The position numbers and the translations under genes are program-made. A DNA stretch of 64,000 nt. It comes from an uncultured Oscillospiraceae bacterium (GTDB lineage: Bacteria > Bacillota > Clostridia > Oscillospirales > Ruminococcaceae). Numbering within the stretch: position 1 is the stretch's first letter; every line of letters begins with the position of its first letter. Below are positions 8,655 through 17,317 of this stretch, in pieces. The stretch lies in assembly GCA_934462925.1 (NCBI GenBank), contig CAKSIT010000002.1:62001-126000 (forward strand). Direction: 5' to 3'. The notes beneath the pieces are model-generated. The model had not been told where the DNA came from. It did not search any database and was given only the letters and a program-made list of their open reading frames with translations.

Positions 8655-9262
8655 AAATAAAGCTTTGCGGAATGTCGCGCGAGTGCGACATAGACTATGC
8701 AAACGAGGCGCGCCCCGACTACATAGGGTTCGTTATAGACTACCCGAAAAGCCGCCGCAGCATTACGCGCGAAAGGGCGGCGGAGCTTAAAGCGCGGCTT
8801 TCGCCCGAAATAAAGGCGGTGGGGGTTTTCGTAAATTACCCCGCAGCCGCTTGCGCGGACATGGCGGAGTGTGGTATAATAGACGTGATACAGCTCCACG
8901 GGAGCGAGGACGCGGCTTACATAGCGCGCCTTAAAGCGCTTACCCGCGCGCCGATAATAAAGGCGGTGAGGGTGGCGCGGCGCGCCGATATTGAAGCGGC
9001 GCTTTCGCTCGGCGCGGACTGCCTGCTGCTTGACAGCGGGACAGGCTCGGGGCGCGCGTTCGACCACTCGCTTATACCGCAGGGGCTTTCCGTTCCGTTT
9101 TTTCTGGCGGGAGGGCTTGCGCCCGACAATCTCGCCGCGGCGGCGCTTGCCGTACGGCCGTTTGCGGTGGACATGAGCAGCGGCGTTGAAAGCGGCGGCT
9201 ATAAGGACAGGGAAAAGATGATAAGCGCAGTCAATGCGGCGAGAGCGCTTGATACTATATGA
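8651..9262 (+). CDS. trpF: Phosphoribosylanthranilate isomerase
   Basis: 203 residues, single-domain TrpF barrel. The N-terminal [17 protein letters not shown] carries the catalytic Cys, DVIQLHGSED is the central motif, LLLDSGTGSGRAFDHS holds the catalytic Asp, and DMSSGVESGGYKDREKM is the phosphate-binding end. It performs the Amadori step between TrpD and TrpC. Start overlaps the trpC stop (ATGA); a 12-bp gap with its own RBS leads to trpB. Confidence 0.96.
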   Translation: MKIKLCGMSRECDIDYANEARPDYIGFVIDYPKSRRSITRERAAELKARLSPEIKAVGVFVNYPAAACADMAECGIIDVIQLHGSEDAAYIARLKALTRAPIIKAVRVARRADIEAALSLGADCLLLDSGTGSGRAFDHSLIPQGLSVPFFLAGGLAPDNLAAAALAVRPFAVDMSSGVESGGYKDREKMISAVNAARALDTI

Positions 9263-9274
9263 AAGGAAACGACT

Positions 9275-10459
9275 ATGGCAAAGGGAAGATACGGAGATTT
9301 CGGCGGGCAGTATATCCCCGAAACGCTTATGCACGAGATACACAGGCTCGAGGAGGCGTACGACTACTACTCGCACAACGATGAGTTCTTAAAGGAGCTT
9401 GACGCGCTTGAGCGCGAATACGCGGGGCGTCCCTCGCTTTTGTACTACGCGGAGAAAATGACCCGCGACCTCGGCGGCGCTAAGATATACCTTAAGCGCG
9501 AGGACTTGAACCACACAGGCTCGCACAAGATAAACAACGTGCTGGGACAGGCGCTGCTTGCAAAGAAAATGGGCAAGACCCGCATTATAGCGGAAACGGG
9601 CGCGGGGCAGCACGGCGTGGCTGCGGCGACCGCCGCGGCGCTTCTCGGGCTGGAGTGCGAGATATTCATGGGCAAGGAGGACACCATAAGGCAGGCGCTC
9701 AACGTTTACCGTATGGAGCTGCTCGGCGCAAAGGTAAACCCCGTAACCACAGGCACAATGACCCTTAAGGACGCGGTAAACGAGGCAATGCGCGACTGGA
9801 CTAAGCGCGTTGACGACACGCTTTACGTACTCGGCTCTGTAATGGGGCCGCACCCGTTCCCGATGATAGTGCGCGATTTTCAGAGCGTTATCTCCCGCGA
9901 GGCGCGCGCGCAGATTCTTGAAAAAGAGGGCAGGCTGCCCACGGCGGTAATGGCGTGCGTAGGCGGCGGCAGCAACGCCATGGGAATGTTCTACAACTTT
10001 ATAAACGACAAGGACGTGCGCCTTATAGGCTGCGAGGCGGCGGGGCGCGGCGTTGACACGGGCGAAACGGCGGCTACCATAGCAACGGGAACGCTCGGCG
10101 TATTCCACGGCATGAAAAGCCTTTTCTGCCAGGACGAATACGGACAGATAGCGCCCGTATACTCCATCTCCGCAGGACTGGACTACCCCGGCATAGGCCC
10201 TGAACACGCGTATCTGCACGAAACGGGCAGGGCGGAGTACGTACCCGTAACGGACGACGAGGCGGTAAACGCTTTTGAGTACATAGCGCGCACCGAGGGC
10301 ATAATCTGCGCGATAGAGAGCGCGCACGCCGTAGCGCACATGATGAAGATAGCGCCCACAATGAGCCACGACGATATCATCATCTGCTGCTTAAGCGGGC
10401 GCGGCGACAAGGACGTTGCGGCAATTGCGAGATACAGGGGGATAGACATTCATGAGTAA
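9275..10459 (+). CDS. trpB: Tryptophan synthase beta chain
   Basis: 394 residues, type 1 TrpB. It joins indole and serine using [19 protein letters not shown] is the canonical N-terminus, the PLP lysine is Lys85 in [19 protein letters not shown] follows, and [11 protein letters not shown] is the phosphate-binding loop. The RBS GAAAGGAAA precedes the ATG. The last codons overlap the start of trpA by 8 bp, as usual for an enzyme whose chains form an alpha2-beta2 complex. Confidence 0.98.
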   Translation: MAKGRYGDFGGQYIPETLMHEIHRLEEAYDYYSHNDEFLKELDALEREYAGRPSLLYYAEKMTRDLGGAKIYLKREDLNHTGSHKINNVLGQALLAKKMGKTRIIAETGAGQHGVAAATAAALLGLECEIFMGKEDTIRQALNVYRMELLGAKVNPVTTGTMTLKDAVNEAMRDWTKRVDDTLYVLGSVMGPHPFPMIVRDFQSVISREARAQILEKEGRLPTAVMACVGGGSNAMGMFYNFINDKDVRLIGCEAAGRGVDTGETAATIATGTLGVFHGMKSLFCQDEYGQIAPVYSISAGLDYPGIGPEHAYLHETGRAEYVPVTDDEAVNAFEYIARTEGIICAIESAHAVAHMMKIAPTMSHDDIIICCLSGRGDKDVAAIARYRGIDIHE

Positions 10460-11225
10460 TATAAAAAAGGCGTTTGAGAACAAAAAGGCGTTCATAGGTT
10501 TCCTTACGGCGGGCGACCCGACGTTCGAGGCGAGCTTTGAGAACATAATGGCGCTCGACAAGGCGGGCGCGGACCTTATCGAGATAGGCATACCGTTCAG
10601 CGACCCGATAGCGGAAGGGCCTGTAATACAAGCGGCGAATATCCGCGCGCTGGGCAACGGCATGACAACGGACAGGGCGTTTGAGCTTGCCCGGCGCGTC
10701 CGCCGTGAAACGGACACGCCCATATGCTTTATGACGTACCTTAACCCCGTGTTCAGATACGGCTACAGCAGGTTTTTCAGCATGTGCAGGGAGATAGGCG
10801 TAGACGGCCTTATCTGTCCGGACCTCCCCTTTGAGGAGAAGCACGAGGCGGCGGACGTCGCGGAAAACTACGGCGTTGACGTGATAAGCCTTATCGCCCC
10901 CACAAGCGAGGAGCGCGTTAAGATGATAGCCGCAGAAGCAAAGGGCTTTATCTACATCGTGTCCAGCATGGGCGTGACGGGAATGCGCACCGAGATAAAC
11001 ACCGACCTTGGCTCTATCATGGCGAACGTAAGGGCGGCGACGGACGTTCCCGCGGCGATAGGCTTCGGCATAAGCAGCCCCGAGGCCGCGGCGAAAATGG
11101 CAGGCCTTTCGGACGGCGCTATAATGGGAAGCGCGCTTGTAAGGCTTGTAGAGGAGTTCGGCGAGAGCGCCGCGGACGAGATTTACGGCTTCGCAAGGCG
11201 CGTTGCAGAAGCGGTTCACGCATAA
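10452..11225 (+). CDS. trpA: Tryptophan synthase alpha chain
   Basis: 257-residue TIM barrel that releases indole from indole-glycerol phosphate. The catalytic Glu is in [20 protein letters not shown] and the catalytic Asp in [22 protein letters not shown] and IGFGISSPE bind the phosphate. Final gene of the operon. A 52-bp miniature element starts 6 bp after the stop. Confidence 0.97.
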   Translation: MSNIKKAFENKKAFIGFLTAGDPTFEASFENIMALDKAGADLIEIGIPFSDPIAEGPVIQAANIRALGNGMTTDRAFELARRVRRETDTPICFMTYLNPVFRYGYSRFFSMCREIGVDGLICPDLPFEEKHEAADVAENYGVDVISLIAPTSEERVKMIAAEAKGFIYIVSSMGVTGMRTEINTDLGSIMANVRAATDVPAAIGFGISSPEAAAKMAGLSDGAIMGSALVRLVEEFGESAADEIYGFARRVAEAVHA

Positions 11226-11231
11226 AAAGCA

Positions 11232-11283
11232 AAGGCAACACCGCACAAAGACCGCTTTCAAGTTTTATGCGGTGTAGCCCTAA
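11232..11283. repeat. MITE-like element B, short copy (about 52 bp)
   Basis: It consists almost only of the two terminal inverted repeats, GGCAACACCGCACAAAG and TATGCGGTGTAGCCCTA, separated by a short loop. The same termini bound the 180-bp copies at 13094 and 18058, so this looks like an internal deletion derivative. Confidence 0.8.
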
Positions 11284-11310
11284 AACTCCCGAGAGCATAT
11301 CTCGGGAGTT
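11281..11310 (-). terminator. Hairpin after the small membrane protein gene
   Basis: AACTCCCGAGA and TCTCGGGAGTT pair around a short loop. On the minus strand the stem is followed by TTTTA, so it probably ends transcription of the 11319-11639 gene. It could also limit trp readthrough. Confidence 0.6.
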
Positions 11311-11318
11311 CGCTGTAT

Positions 11319-11639
11319 TTATCCTATCCACATAATGATAAGCCCTACAAGCGCCGCCATAACCGCAAACACGGGAATCATCGGTAAGCACGTTTTAACG
11401 TGAAACCACTTCTGCGCGTACTCCTTGTCCATATGCTCCGTGCCGGACAGCCGCCACCGCTTAACGCTCGGGAAGAATATCCGGCCGATAATGAACGTGT
11501 CGTACGCGAAAATTGCTAACACGTAGCAAAGCGCGGCAAGCGCCCCGCTGATAAACGTCCTTGCGCCCGCGAGGTACGCCATTCCAACGATAACGGCGAG
11601 CGCCGCAAGGCACTCAACGGCTAATATCCATAGCGTCAT
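11319..11639 (-). CDS. Small membrane protein of unknown function
   Basis: 106 residues with a strong RBS (AAAGGAGA) 7 bp before the ATG. Three hydrophobic stretches are visible: about 3-25, 30-52 and 85-105. A basic/acidic loop (KRWRLSGTEHMDKEYAQKW) lies between segments two and three. I do not recognise a family. It lies alone on the minus strand, with 155 bp of non-coding DNA separating it from the DUF4363 gene. Confidence 0.7.
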   Translation of the reverse strand: MTLWILAVECLAALAVIVGMAYLAGARTFISGALAALCYVLAIFAYDTFIIGRIFFPSVKRWRLSGTEHMDKEYAQKWFHVKTCLPMIPVFAVMAALVGLIIMWIG

Positions 11640-11751
11640 AAAAAAATCTCCTTTCGATTAGGCGAGACTAATATCTCTGTCTGCCTGTCCGATAATAATA
11701 TAGCGCTATGGGGCGGGGCTGTCGAGAGCGCCGCAATACGGACAAACGGAG

Positions 11752-11778
11752 CGCCGCGGCTCTTTGCGAACCGCGGCG
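11752..11778 (-). terminator. GC-rich hairpin after the DUF4363 gene
   Basis: CGCCGCGG and CCGCGGCG pair around an 11-nt loop, 17 bp beyond the stop of the DUF4363 gene. No T tract follows on the minus strand, so termination is only a guess. Confidence 0.3.
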
Positions 11779-11794
11779 ATTTTAGTATGACCCG

Positions 11795-12172
11795 CTACAG
11801 TATCTTCCAGAACGTAGGCACTTGCATTGCCTTAAAAAGCCCTATCTGCGCCTGCGCCCTGTCGCACGCGGCGTAAAGCTCCTCGTTGCTTTCCTGCGCG
11901 AAAGAGCCTATCTCGGCTATGGACGAGGTTATCTCCACGGCGTGGCCGAGGTCGTTTACGAGAACGCCGTATTTCATAAAGCTCTGCCACCTGTCCGAAA
12001 GCTCGTTCGCGGCGTTCACGCTCGCTTCGGTGTCGCCCGCTGCGAACGCGTCCTCCACCTGCGACACAAGGCTCGACATATCGTCCGTGCAGCGCGTTGC
12101 CGCCCATACAGCTACAGCGCACCCTGCGGACATCACCGCGAGAAGCGCGATGCTCACTATAAGCCTGCCCAT
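11795..12172 (-). CDS. DUF4363-family membrane-anchored protein
   Basis: 125 residues. One N-terminal hydrophobic segment (about 4-24) serves as signal anchor, followed by a helical domain with DRWQSFMKYGVLVNDLGHAVEITSSIAEI. This is the DUF4363 pattern, a family typically found next to DUF421 (YetF-like) genes in Clostridia, as here. The start lies one base after the DUF421 stop, so the pair forms an operon. Role unknown; probably extracytoplasmic. Confidence 0.75.
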   Translation of the reverse strand: MGRLIVSIALLAVMSAGCAVAVWAATRCTDDMSSLVSQVEDAFAAGDTEASVNAANELSDRWQSFMKYGVLVNDLGHAVEITSSIAEIGSFAQESNEELYAACDRAQAQIGLFKAMQVPTFWKIL

Positions 12173-12173
12173 A

Positions 12174-12851
12174 TCACAAATCCTCCTGCCGCTTTATTAC
12201 GGTGCTTTGTCCGTTCTTGTCCGCCGTCATAAGGAAAACGCCCTTTATAGTCGCGGCGTTTTCGCGCAGCGTTTCGTTTAGCCACCCGCGCCCCAAGCCG
12301 AGAATGTCAAGCTGCTCGTAGTCGGGTATGCCGTCGCGGATTATTATTGCCTGTGGGTTTTCGGTGCTGCCGCCCTTGCCTACGTCCTTTTTGTTGGCGT
12401 TTTGGTAGTCCTTTTTTTGCAGGAAGTTTATTTTGCCCGTGGTTTCCACAATGGCGTACTGCACCTCTCCAAGGTCGAATATCTGCTGCTCGCGCATGGC
12501 GGCGGTAAGGTCGTCCACGGTGTAGCGCAGCTTTTTCATTTCCTTTTGCAGCACCCTGCCCTCGGACACTATAATGCGCGGGCTGCCTATCATAAGCTTG
12601 CGGAACTTTGAGCTTTTAAGCATTACCGTAGACACGATAACGTCTAGGCTCACAAGGGTCAGTATCGGCACAATGCCCATTATCATCGGCATGGAGCTGT
12701 CCTCCACGGGTATTGCGGCGATGTTCGATATGAGAATTGTTACGACAAGCTCCGAGGGCTGCAGCTCGCCCAGCTGCCGCTTGCCCATGAGCCTTAGCGA
12801 AAACGTTATTACAATGTAAAGCACAACTGCTCTTATAAGGACTATTGCCAA
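12174..12851 (-). CDS. DUF421/YetF-family membrane protein
   Basis: 225 residues beginning at a TTG codon (12849-12851) 7 bp after AGAGGGAG; no in-frame ATG gives the conserved N-terminus. Two or three transmembrane segments (about 5-22, 33-52, 57-78) precede a soluble domain with SPRIIVSEGRVLQKEMKKLRYT and a long C-terminus. RLMGKRQLGELQPSELVVTILIS is the family hallmark. In spore formers, relatives affect spore properties. It is co-transcribed with the DUF4363 gene. Confidence 0.85.
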   Translation of the reverse strand: MAIVLIRAVVLYIVITFSLRLMGKRQLGELQPSELVVTILISNIAAIPVEDSSMPMIMGIVPILTLVSLDVIVSTVMLKSSKFRKLMIGSPRIIVSEGRVLQKEMKKLRYTVDDLTAAMREQQIFDLGEVQYAIVETTGKINFLQKKDYQNANKKDVGKGGSTENPQAIIIRDGIPDYEQLDILGLGRGWLNETLRENAATIKGVFLMTADKNGQSTVIKRQEDL

Positions 12852-12936
12852 AGAATCTCCCTCTTTCTGTTCGGTTTCTTCTTGTATTCTGCGCGTTGTT
12901 TCGTGGATTATTCGCGCAAAGGCTTCAAAAAAGCAA

Positions 12937-12980
12937 TAAAAAACGGCCGAAGCCGAACTTGTCGGTCTTCGGTCGTTTTT
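12937..12980. terminator. Bidirectional hairpin terminator
   Basis: AAAAACGGCCGAAGCCGA pairs with TCGGTCTTCGGTCGTTTTT with tracts on both sides. It lies between the DUF421 gene and element B. Confidence 0.6.
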
Positions 12981-13093
12981 GCTTATTATCTGCCCGATAA
13001 ACGGGAAGTTGTTATTTATTCATATTCTCAACTAAGCTTGTAGCTTTTACAGTCATCTCCACCCAACCCGGCACAAAACTGTGTTTATTATTC

Positions 13094-13273
13094 TAAGGCA
13101 ACACCGCACAAAGACCATTTATTGGATTTTGTACGTGTCTTGCTTGCATATTTTCCGTCATATAGCACAATTCGTCCTAGCAAGGCGTCAGCCTTGCGTC
13201 GTCCTCATTGTACAATCTGACGAAAAATCTGACTGCGCAATACACGCACAATCTTTGTGCGGTATTGCCCTAA
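13094..13273. repeat. MITE-like element B, full copy 1 (about 180 bp)
   Basis: Terminal inverted repeats CTAAGGCAACACCGCACAAAG and CTTTGTGCGGTATTGCCCTAA. The interior is a long imperfect palindrome around CAAGGCGTCAGCCTTG, with CACAATTCGTCCTAG on one arm and GTCGTCCTCATTGTAC on the other. It shares most of its interior with the copy at 18058-18236. The remaining bases of the gap 12852-13279 hold the terminator above and nothing else I can identify. Confidence 0.9.
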
Positions 13274-13279
13274 CATTCA

Positions 13280-13993
13280 TTATAAATTCTCCAAAGTTTC
13301 TATCATTTCCCGCCAATCCCTTACGCTCAAATATTCAAAGTCGGTATTGGCATTATTATTTGTATCGCTATAATAAACAGGAAAAATTCCTGCGTTATTT
13401 GCACCGACAACATCATTTGAGTAGCTATCCCCGCAATACCACACCTTGTCAGATGTCAATCCGGATTTCATCAATGCAATTTCAAATAGACGCTTATCGG
13501 GTTTTCGTATCATATAATCACAAGAAGATATTATAAATTCAAACCGATTGTTAGGGAGTAATCTGTCAAAACGCTCCTTTATTGCTTCGCCTGACCACGC
13601 ATTGTTGCTGATTACCGCAGTACGAATACCTGCTTGATTAAGATAATCTATCATTTCATCTGCATAAGGCATAATTGCTCCTTGTGAAGCAGCAGTCCAA
13701 AAAATTATTTCGTGTTCCAAAGGCGTCAATGAAAATTTTATGCCCAAATGTTCGAATGCAAGGCGGTTTCCGACTCTTGCCGGAATGTCATATCCAAGAG
13801 TATTCCTTACACTTTCAATTTCTCCGAATATCTTATTTACTTCACTCCGAATGTCTTCAATCGTGCGATTGTTTGGATTTTTCACTATGTATTTCATAAG
13901 TTCGACGTTTCCTCTGTCAGAATTCCAATCAGGCTCGCAAAGCAAAGTATGTCCATAGTCAAAAATAATCATTTCGGGTTTTGTTATTTTCAT
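13280..13993 (-). CDS. HAD-superfamily hydrolase with a DYGHT motif
   Basis: 237 residues. Motif I is FDYGHTLL (nucleophile Asp12; the usual second Asp is Gly14), motif II is AVISNNAW, motif III the Lys in IRKPDKRLFEIAL and motif IV YCGDSYSNDVVGANNAG. The helical cap lies between about 20 and 100. Loss of the second acid is known in some HAD groups and may alter phosphatase activity. The gene is clearly more AT-rich than its neighbours, which suggests acquisition by transfer. It stands alone and is bounded by element B. Confidence 0.85.
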   Translation of the reverse strand: MKITKPEMIIFDYGHTLLCEPDWNSDRGNVELMKYIVKNPNNRTIEDIRSEVNKIFGEIESVRNTLGYDIPARVGNRLAFEHLGIKFSLTPLEHEIIFWTAASQGAIMPYADEMIDYLNQAGIRTAVISNNAWSGEAIKERFDRLLPNNRFEFIISSCDYMIRKPDKRLFEIALMKSGLTSDKVWYCGDSYSNDVVGANNAGIFPVYYSDTNNNANTDFEYLSVRDWREMIETLENL

Positions 13994-14010
13994 TTGAAAT
14001 CACCTCAGTA

Positions 14011-14112
14011 TTATTTGATATAGTATTCCAACAGCTTCTCATCAATAGGAGCAATCGGCTCTTTATCCTTAATATCCTTGTAAAACGCCAACTTCGCCCT
14101 CATTTCAAGTTC
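14011..14112 (-). pseudogene. Possible 3' remnant of a lost gene
   Basis: On the minus strand a frame ending TAA at 14011-14013 reads ELEMRAKLAFYKDIKD, then KEPIAPIDEKLLEYYIK. It looks like a natural charged C-terminus but has no start region or RBS, and upstream there is only AT-rich non-coding DNA. I cannot name the parent family. It may be decay next to the transferred HAD gene. Confidence 0.3.
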
Positions 14113-14142
14113 ATTTTTTATGTTCGTTTGTTATTGATAACA

Positions 14143-14178
14143 TGTAAACCATGTGCTTGCACAAAGTGTAAACCATGT
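14143..14178. repeat. Short direct repeat TGTAAACCATGT (two copies)
   Basis: Copies at 14143-14154 and 14167-14178, 24 bp apart. Such short repeated ends resemble remnants of insertion-sequence termini, but no transposase is present. The rest of the 13994-14532 gap is AT-rich, with a leader-like motif near 14229 and a terminator at 14379. Confidence 0.4.
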
Positions 14179-14378
14179 TACTCTTGACAGAAAACCGTCC
14201 CCTACAGTATTATATATAAATCAGCAAGATAAATTCCGATTTGTAGGGCAGATTAACTGCCCTTATAAACTTATTATACCACGCATTTCCACTTTATGCA
14301 ACCGATTTTTCTATCAAATTGCCATTGGGCTGACATCGTAAACCGCATAAAAAAGAGCCTTGCGGCTCGGGGATATGA

Positions 14379-14409
14379 AAAAGGAGCAACCGTGAGGGGT
14401 GCTCCTTTA
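14379..14409. terminator. Hairpin terminator downstream of the isochorismatase-like gene
   Basis: AAAAGGAGCAACC pairs with GGGTGCTCCTTT; on the minus strand the stem is followed by TTTTT. A second smaller hairpin, GAGCCTTGCGGCTC, lies 15 bp further on. Confidence 0.6.
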
Positions 14410-14532
14410 GTGAAATAAACTGCTCGATAAACGGGAATTTGAAGCTGAGCCAGCTTCACCGCATTTTTTAGTTATTTGATATTTCATAACATTGATTTAA
14501 ACTGATACAAATTGGAATTTCTTTGATAGAAA

Positions 14533-15045
14533 TCAAATATATTCAACACCTGATTTATTAAGCCTTTCGTGGGCTTTGGCAACTTTTTTAGGAGAAAACA
14601 CCGTTGCGGTTCCTTTGCTGATAATTTTTGCATTTATTCCCCGTTTTGCTGCGCCAAGTGCCGTTGCAGTTACGCAGCCACATTCGTCCAATCCGCAAAG
14701 ATGAAGTGTTTCGTATCCTTTTTTCTGAATAAGCTCACGCAGTTTCTTGTTTGAAAGCGCATCGCTAAAAAGTTTATCAAAACAATAATCTGACACAATG
14801 TCTAATCCTCTGAAAAGTTCGGCACCCTCCGTTCCTGCTATTGAATAACCAAACAGAAGTCGATTGGTTGGTAAATCCTGAATAATATGGCGTATGTAAA
14901 TAATATCACAGAAATTATCTTGGTATTGGTGTATAAGTTCATTGACTGCGGCTGTAAGTTCAGCGGTGTTGTAGGAAAATATATCCTTTCTTTTTTCATA
15001 AAGGTAGTCATTTTGCATATCTATGACAATCAGTGCAGTTTTCAT
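14533..15045 (-). CDS. Isochorismatase-like cysteine hydrolase
   Basis: 170 residues. Start MKTALIVIDMQNDYL follows TGGAGG by 9 bp; the longer frame has no RBS. Asp9 in VIDMQND and Cys124 in LDECGCVTATALGA are the expected catalytic acid and nucleophile of the family (nicotinamidase, isochorismatase and related amidases). The Lys would be in the RLLFGYS/FDKLFSDAL region. Substrate not predictable. AT-rich like the HAD gene, so probably acquired. A TATAAT-like box and an ACAAATCGGAATTTGT hairpin lie in its leader. Confidence 0.85.
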   Translation of the reverse strand: MKTALIVIDMQNDYLYEKRKDIFSYNTAELTAAVNELIHQYQDNFCDIIYIRHIIQDLPTNRLLFGYSIAGTEGAELFRGLDIVSDYCFDKLFSDALSNKKLRELIQKKGYETLHLCGLDECGCVTATALGAAKRGINAKIISKGTATVFSPKKVAKAHERLNKSGVEYI

Positions 15046-15059
15046 ATTGATTTTCCTCC

Positions 15060-15095
15060 ACAAATTCCGATTTGTCGGTGAGTTAATTATAACAC
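15060..15095 (-). promoter_or_regulatory. Leader motif ACAAATCGGAATTTGT with upstream TATAAT
   Basis: The minus-strand leader reads TTATAATTAACTCACCG, then ACAAATCGGAATTTGT (a palindrome), then the RBS. A variant with TATAAT ... AGTTAAT ... ACAAATCGGAATTT lies at about 14229-14282 on the same strand. Function unknown. Confidence 0.45.
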
Positions 15096-15182
15096 AAGCA
15101 CCCCGTAAAGTCAAGCCGTCCGCCGTATCACCCGCTATAATACCTTAAATCCCGCCCTTTCGTGAATTATTACCGTAACCCC

Positions 15183-15211
15183 TTGAAAAAATCGGAAGAA
15201 TGGGTTATAAT
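15183..15211 (+). promoter_or_regulatory. Promoter of the M50 protease-scpAB operon
   Basis: TTGAAA (15183-15188), 17 bp, TATAAT (15206-15211). Confidence 0.8.
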
Positions 15212-15276
15212 ATATAGTGGCGTGGTATAAAGAAGCGCCGCGGCTTTGTGTAACGACATTATAAGGAGAGCATTAA

Positions 15277-15987
15277 GTGGGAGTAATTATGAGATTAAGA
15301 GGACCGATATGGACTCTTTTTGATTTTATCAGCGGGCAGGCAACGATTATAGAAGTAGCGCTGGCGTTCTTTTCAACGCTTGTGGTGCTGTTTGTCGTGT
15401 TCCCGATACACGAGTGCGCGCACGCGCTCATGGCAAAGGTACTTGGCGACGACACCGCGGAGCGCGAGGGCAGGCTCACGCTCAACCCCTTTGCGCACAT
15501 AGACCCTATGGGCGCGCTTGCAATGTGCCTTTGCAATATCGGCTGGGCAAAGCCCACGCCCGTGGACATTCGCAGGTGCGACAAGGTAACGCTGCGTACC
15601 GCGAACGCGCTCGTGTCGTTCGCAGGGCCGCTGTCGAACATTCTGCTGTCCTATATACTCATGATAGTGTACAAGGCGCTTATGCAGACCGCCGTGAACG
15701 ACACGGTTTCCTACGTGGCGCTCGGCGTGCTGCAGATAATCGCCATAAATATCTACCTTGCGGTGTTCAACCTTGTGCCGATACCCCCGTTCGACGGGTA
15801 TCACATCATTGCAAGCTTTCTGCCCGCAAAGGCGCTTATCTGGTTTGAGCGCAACCAGCGGACGATACGCATAATATTCTTCGTGGTGCTTTTGCTTGGG
15901 ATTATTCAGATTCCGCTGTCGTACATTGCCAACGGGGTGATTTGGCTGCTCGATAAGGCGACGTTCTACCTCGGGGTGCTGTTCTGA
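15277..15987 (+). CDS. M50-family site-2 protease (membrane metalloprotease)
   Basis: 236 residues starting at GTG (15277), chosen because AAGGAG is 8 bp upstream; the ATG at 15289 is too far. The zinc motif is H45-E-C-A-H49 in the first hydrophobic stretch, and the second motif NLVPIPPFDGYH supplies the Asp ligand. Four or five membrane segments. It belongs to the group of small M50 proteins next to scpA in Firmicutes. It cleaves within or near membranes; the target is unknown. Two bases separate it from scpA. Confidence 0.9.
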   Translation: MGVIMRLRGPIWTLFDFISGQATIIEVALAFFSTLVVLFVVFPIHECAHALMAKVLGDDTAEREGRLTLNPFAHIDPMGALAMCLCNIGWAKPTPVDIRRCDKVTLRTANALVSFAGPLSNILLSYILMIVYKALMQTAVNDTVSYVALGVLQIIAINIYLAVFNLVPIPPFDGYHIIASFLPAKALIWFERNQRTIRIIFFVVLLLGIIQIPLSYIANGVIWLLDKATFYLGVLF

Positions 15988-15989
15988 TA

Positions 15990-16703
15990 ATGACGGAGCT
16001 TAATTTCAAACTGGACGTATACGAAGGCCCGCTTGACGTGCTGCTTATGCTGATACAAAAGCACAAGCTGAACATTCAGGACATTGAGATAAGCGTGCTG
16101 CTCGACCAGTTTTTGCTGTACCTTGAGCGCATGAGCGAGGCGGACATAGACATCACCGCGGACTTCCTTGAAATGGCGGCGCGGCTGATACTTATAAAGT
16201 CCGCGGCGCTGCTGCCCAAGGAGCAGGCGCAGGAGATGAAGCGCGAACTCGAGGGCGCGCTTATCGAGCTTGCGCTGTGCAAGACCATGGCGGAGCGCTT
16301 AAAGCGCCGCTGGCTCGGCGGTGATATCTTCGTGCGCGAGCCTATGGAGATGGAGATAGACGCGCAGTACCACCGCACGCATCAGCCCGAGGAGCTTCTG
16401 CTTGCGTACAGCGCGCTGTCCGACAGAAACAAGCGCAAGGCTTCCTACACGCCGCGCTCGATAAAGCCTATCGTCGCAAAAAGCTACGTTACGGTTTTCA
16501 CGGGGGTAATGACGGTGCTTAAAAGCCTGCACGGCAGGAAAAGCGTCACTATGGAGGAGCTTTATAAGGGGCAGCCGCGCTCAAACACGGTGGCGATGTT
16601 CCTTGCGATACTGGAGCTTTCCAAAAGCGGCAGGGTGCTTATTTCCGAGGACGGCGGCAGCATAAGCCTTGCGGGCGAAAGGAGGAAGCGCGATGAAGTT
16701 TAG
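15990..16703 (+). CDS. scpA: Segregation and condensation protein A (kleisin)
   Basis: 237 residues. The N-terminal FKLDVYEGPLDVLLMLIQKHKLNI is diagnostic; the C-terminal winged helix (about 170-235, with VTMEELYKGQPRSNTVAMFLAILELSKSG) binds SMC. ScpA bridges SMC heads with ScpB in chromosome condensation. The last 11 bp overlap the scpB start. Confidence 0.95.
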   Translation: MTELNFKLDVYEGPLDVLLMLIQKHKLNIQDIEISVLLDQFLLYLERMSEADIDITADFLEMAARLILIKSAALLPKEQAQEMKRELEGALIELALCKTMAERLKRRWLGGDIFVREPMEMEIDAQYHRTHQPEELLLAYSALSDRNKRKASYTPRSIKPIVAKSYVTVFTGVMTVLKSLHGRKSVTMEELYKGQPRSNTVAMFLAILELSKSGRVLISEDGGSISLAGERRKRDEV

Positions 16704-17289
16704 CGAGGGAATGGCGGCGCTTGAAGCGGTGCTTTTCGCGAGCGGCGAGCCGATAGAGCTTGACAGGCTTGCGCAGGCGGCGGAGCTTGAACGCGACATT
16801 GCCGAGAAGATGATAGACAGGCTCAACGACCGCTACAGCGAGAGCGGCAGCGCGCTTACCGTGGCAAGGCTCGGCACAAGCTACCAGCTTATGACCCGCA
16901 CGGAGTTCTCGCGGTATATCAAGACCGCGCTTGAAACGCGCAGGCAAGCGCCCTTAAGTCAGGCGGCGCTCGAGGTGCTGGCGATAGTGGCGTACAACCA
17001 GCCCGTAACGCGCGGTTTTGTGGAGCAGGTGCGCGGGGTAGACAGCTCGGGCGTTGTAAAAAGCCTTACGGAGCGCGGGCTGCTTGAAGAATACGGGCGG
17101 CTGGAGGACGTACCCGGCAGGCCCATAGCGTACAGAACTACGGAGAATTTTCTGCGGTGCTTCGGGCTTGGCAGCATAGACGCGCTGCCCGCTATCCCCA
17201 ACAGCACCGACCAGATAGACATTGAGGAATACGAGGAAATGGTGAACGCAGGCGCTCTCTCGGACGAGGAGGACGGGCAGGGCGGCTGA
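16693..17289 (+). CDS. scpB: Segregation and condensation protein B
   Basis: 198 residues from MKFSEGMAALEAVLFASGEPIEL, preceded by AAAGGAGG. Two winged-helix domains; LSQAALEVLAIVAYNQPVTRGFVEQVRGVDS and GRPIAYRTTENFLRCFGL are typical. Forms the SMC-ScpA-ScpB complex. Start codon lies inside scpA. Confidence 0.95.
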   Translation: MKFSEGMAALEAVLFASGEPIELDRLAQAAELERDIAEKMIDRLNDRYSESGSALTVARLGTSYQLMTRTEFSRYIKTALETRRQAPLSQAALEVLAIVAYNQPVTRGFVEQVRGVDSSGVVKSLTERGLLEEYGRLEDVPGRPIAYRTTENFLRCFGLGSIDALPAIPNSTDQIDIEEYEEMVNAGALSDEEDGQGG

Positions 17290-17317
17290 CGCTTTTCCGC
17301 AGACAGGGGGGGAGCGC

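Noticed and set aside
8171-9376. 401-residue minus-strand ORF over trpC-trpF
   Set aside because: Antisense shadow of well-supported trp genes; no promoter or RBS and biased composition.
13081-13536. 151-residue plus-strand ORF across element B
   Set aside because: It runs through the palindromic element and antisense to the HAD gene, without an RBS.
14143-14178. Insertion sequence
   Set aside because: Only short direct repeats remain; no transposase ORF and no inverted ends of adequate length.
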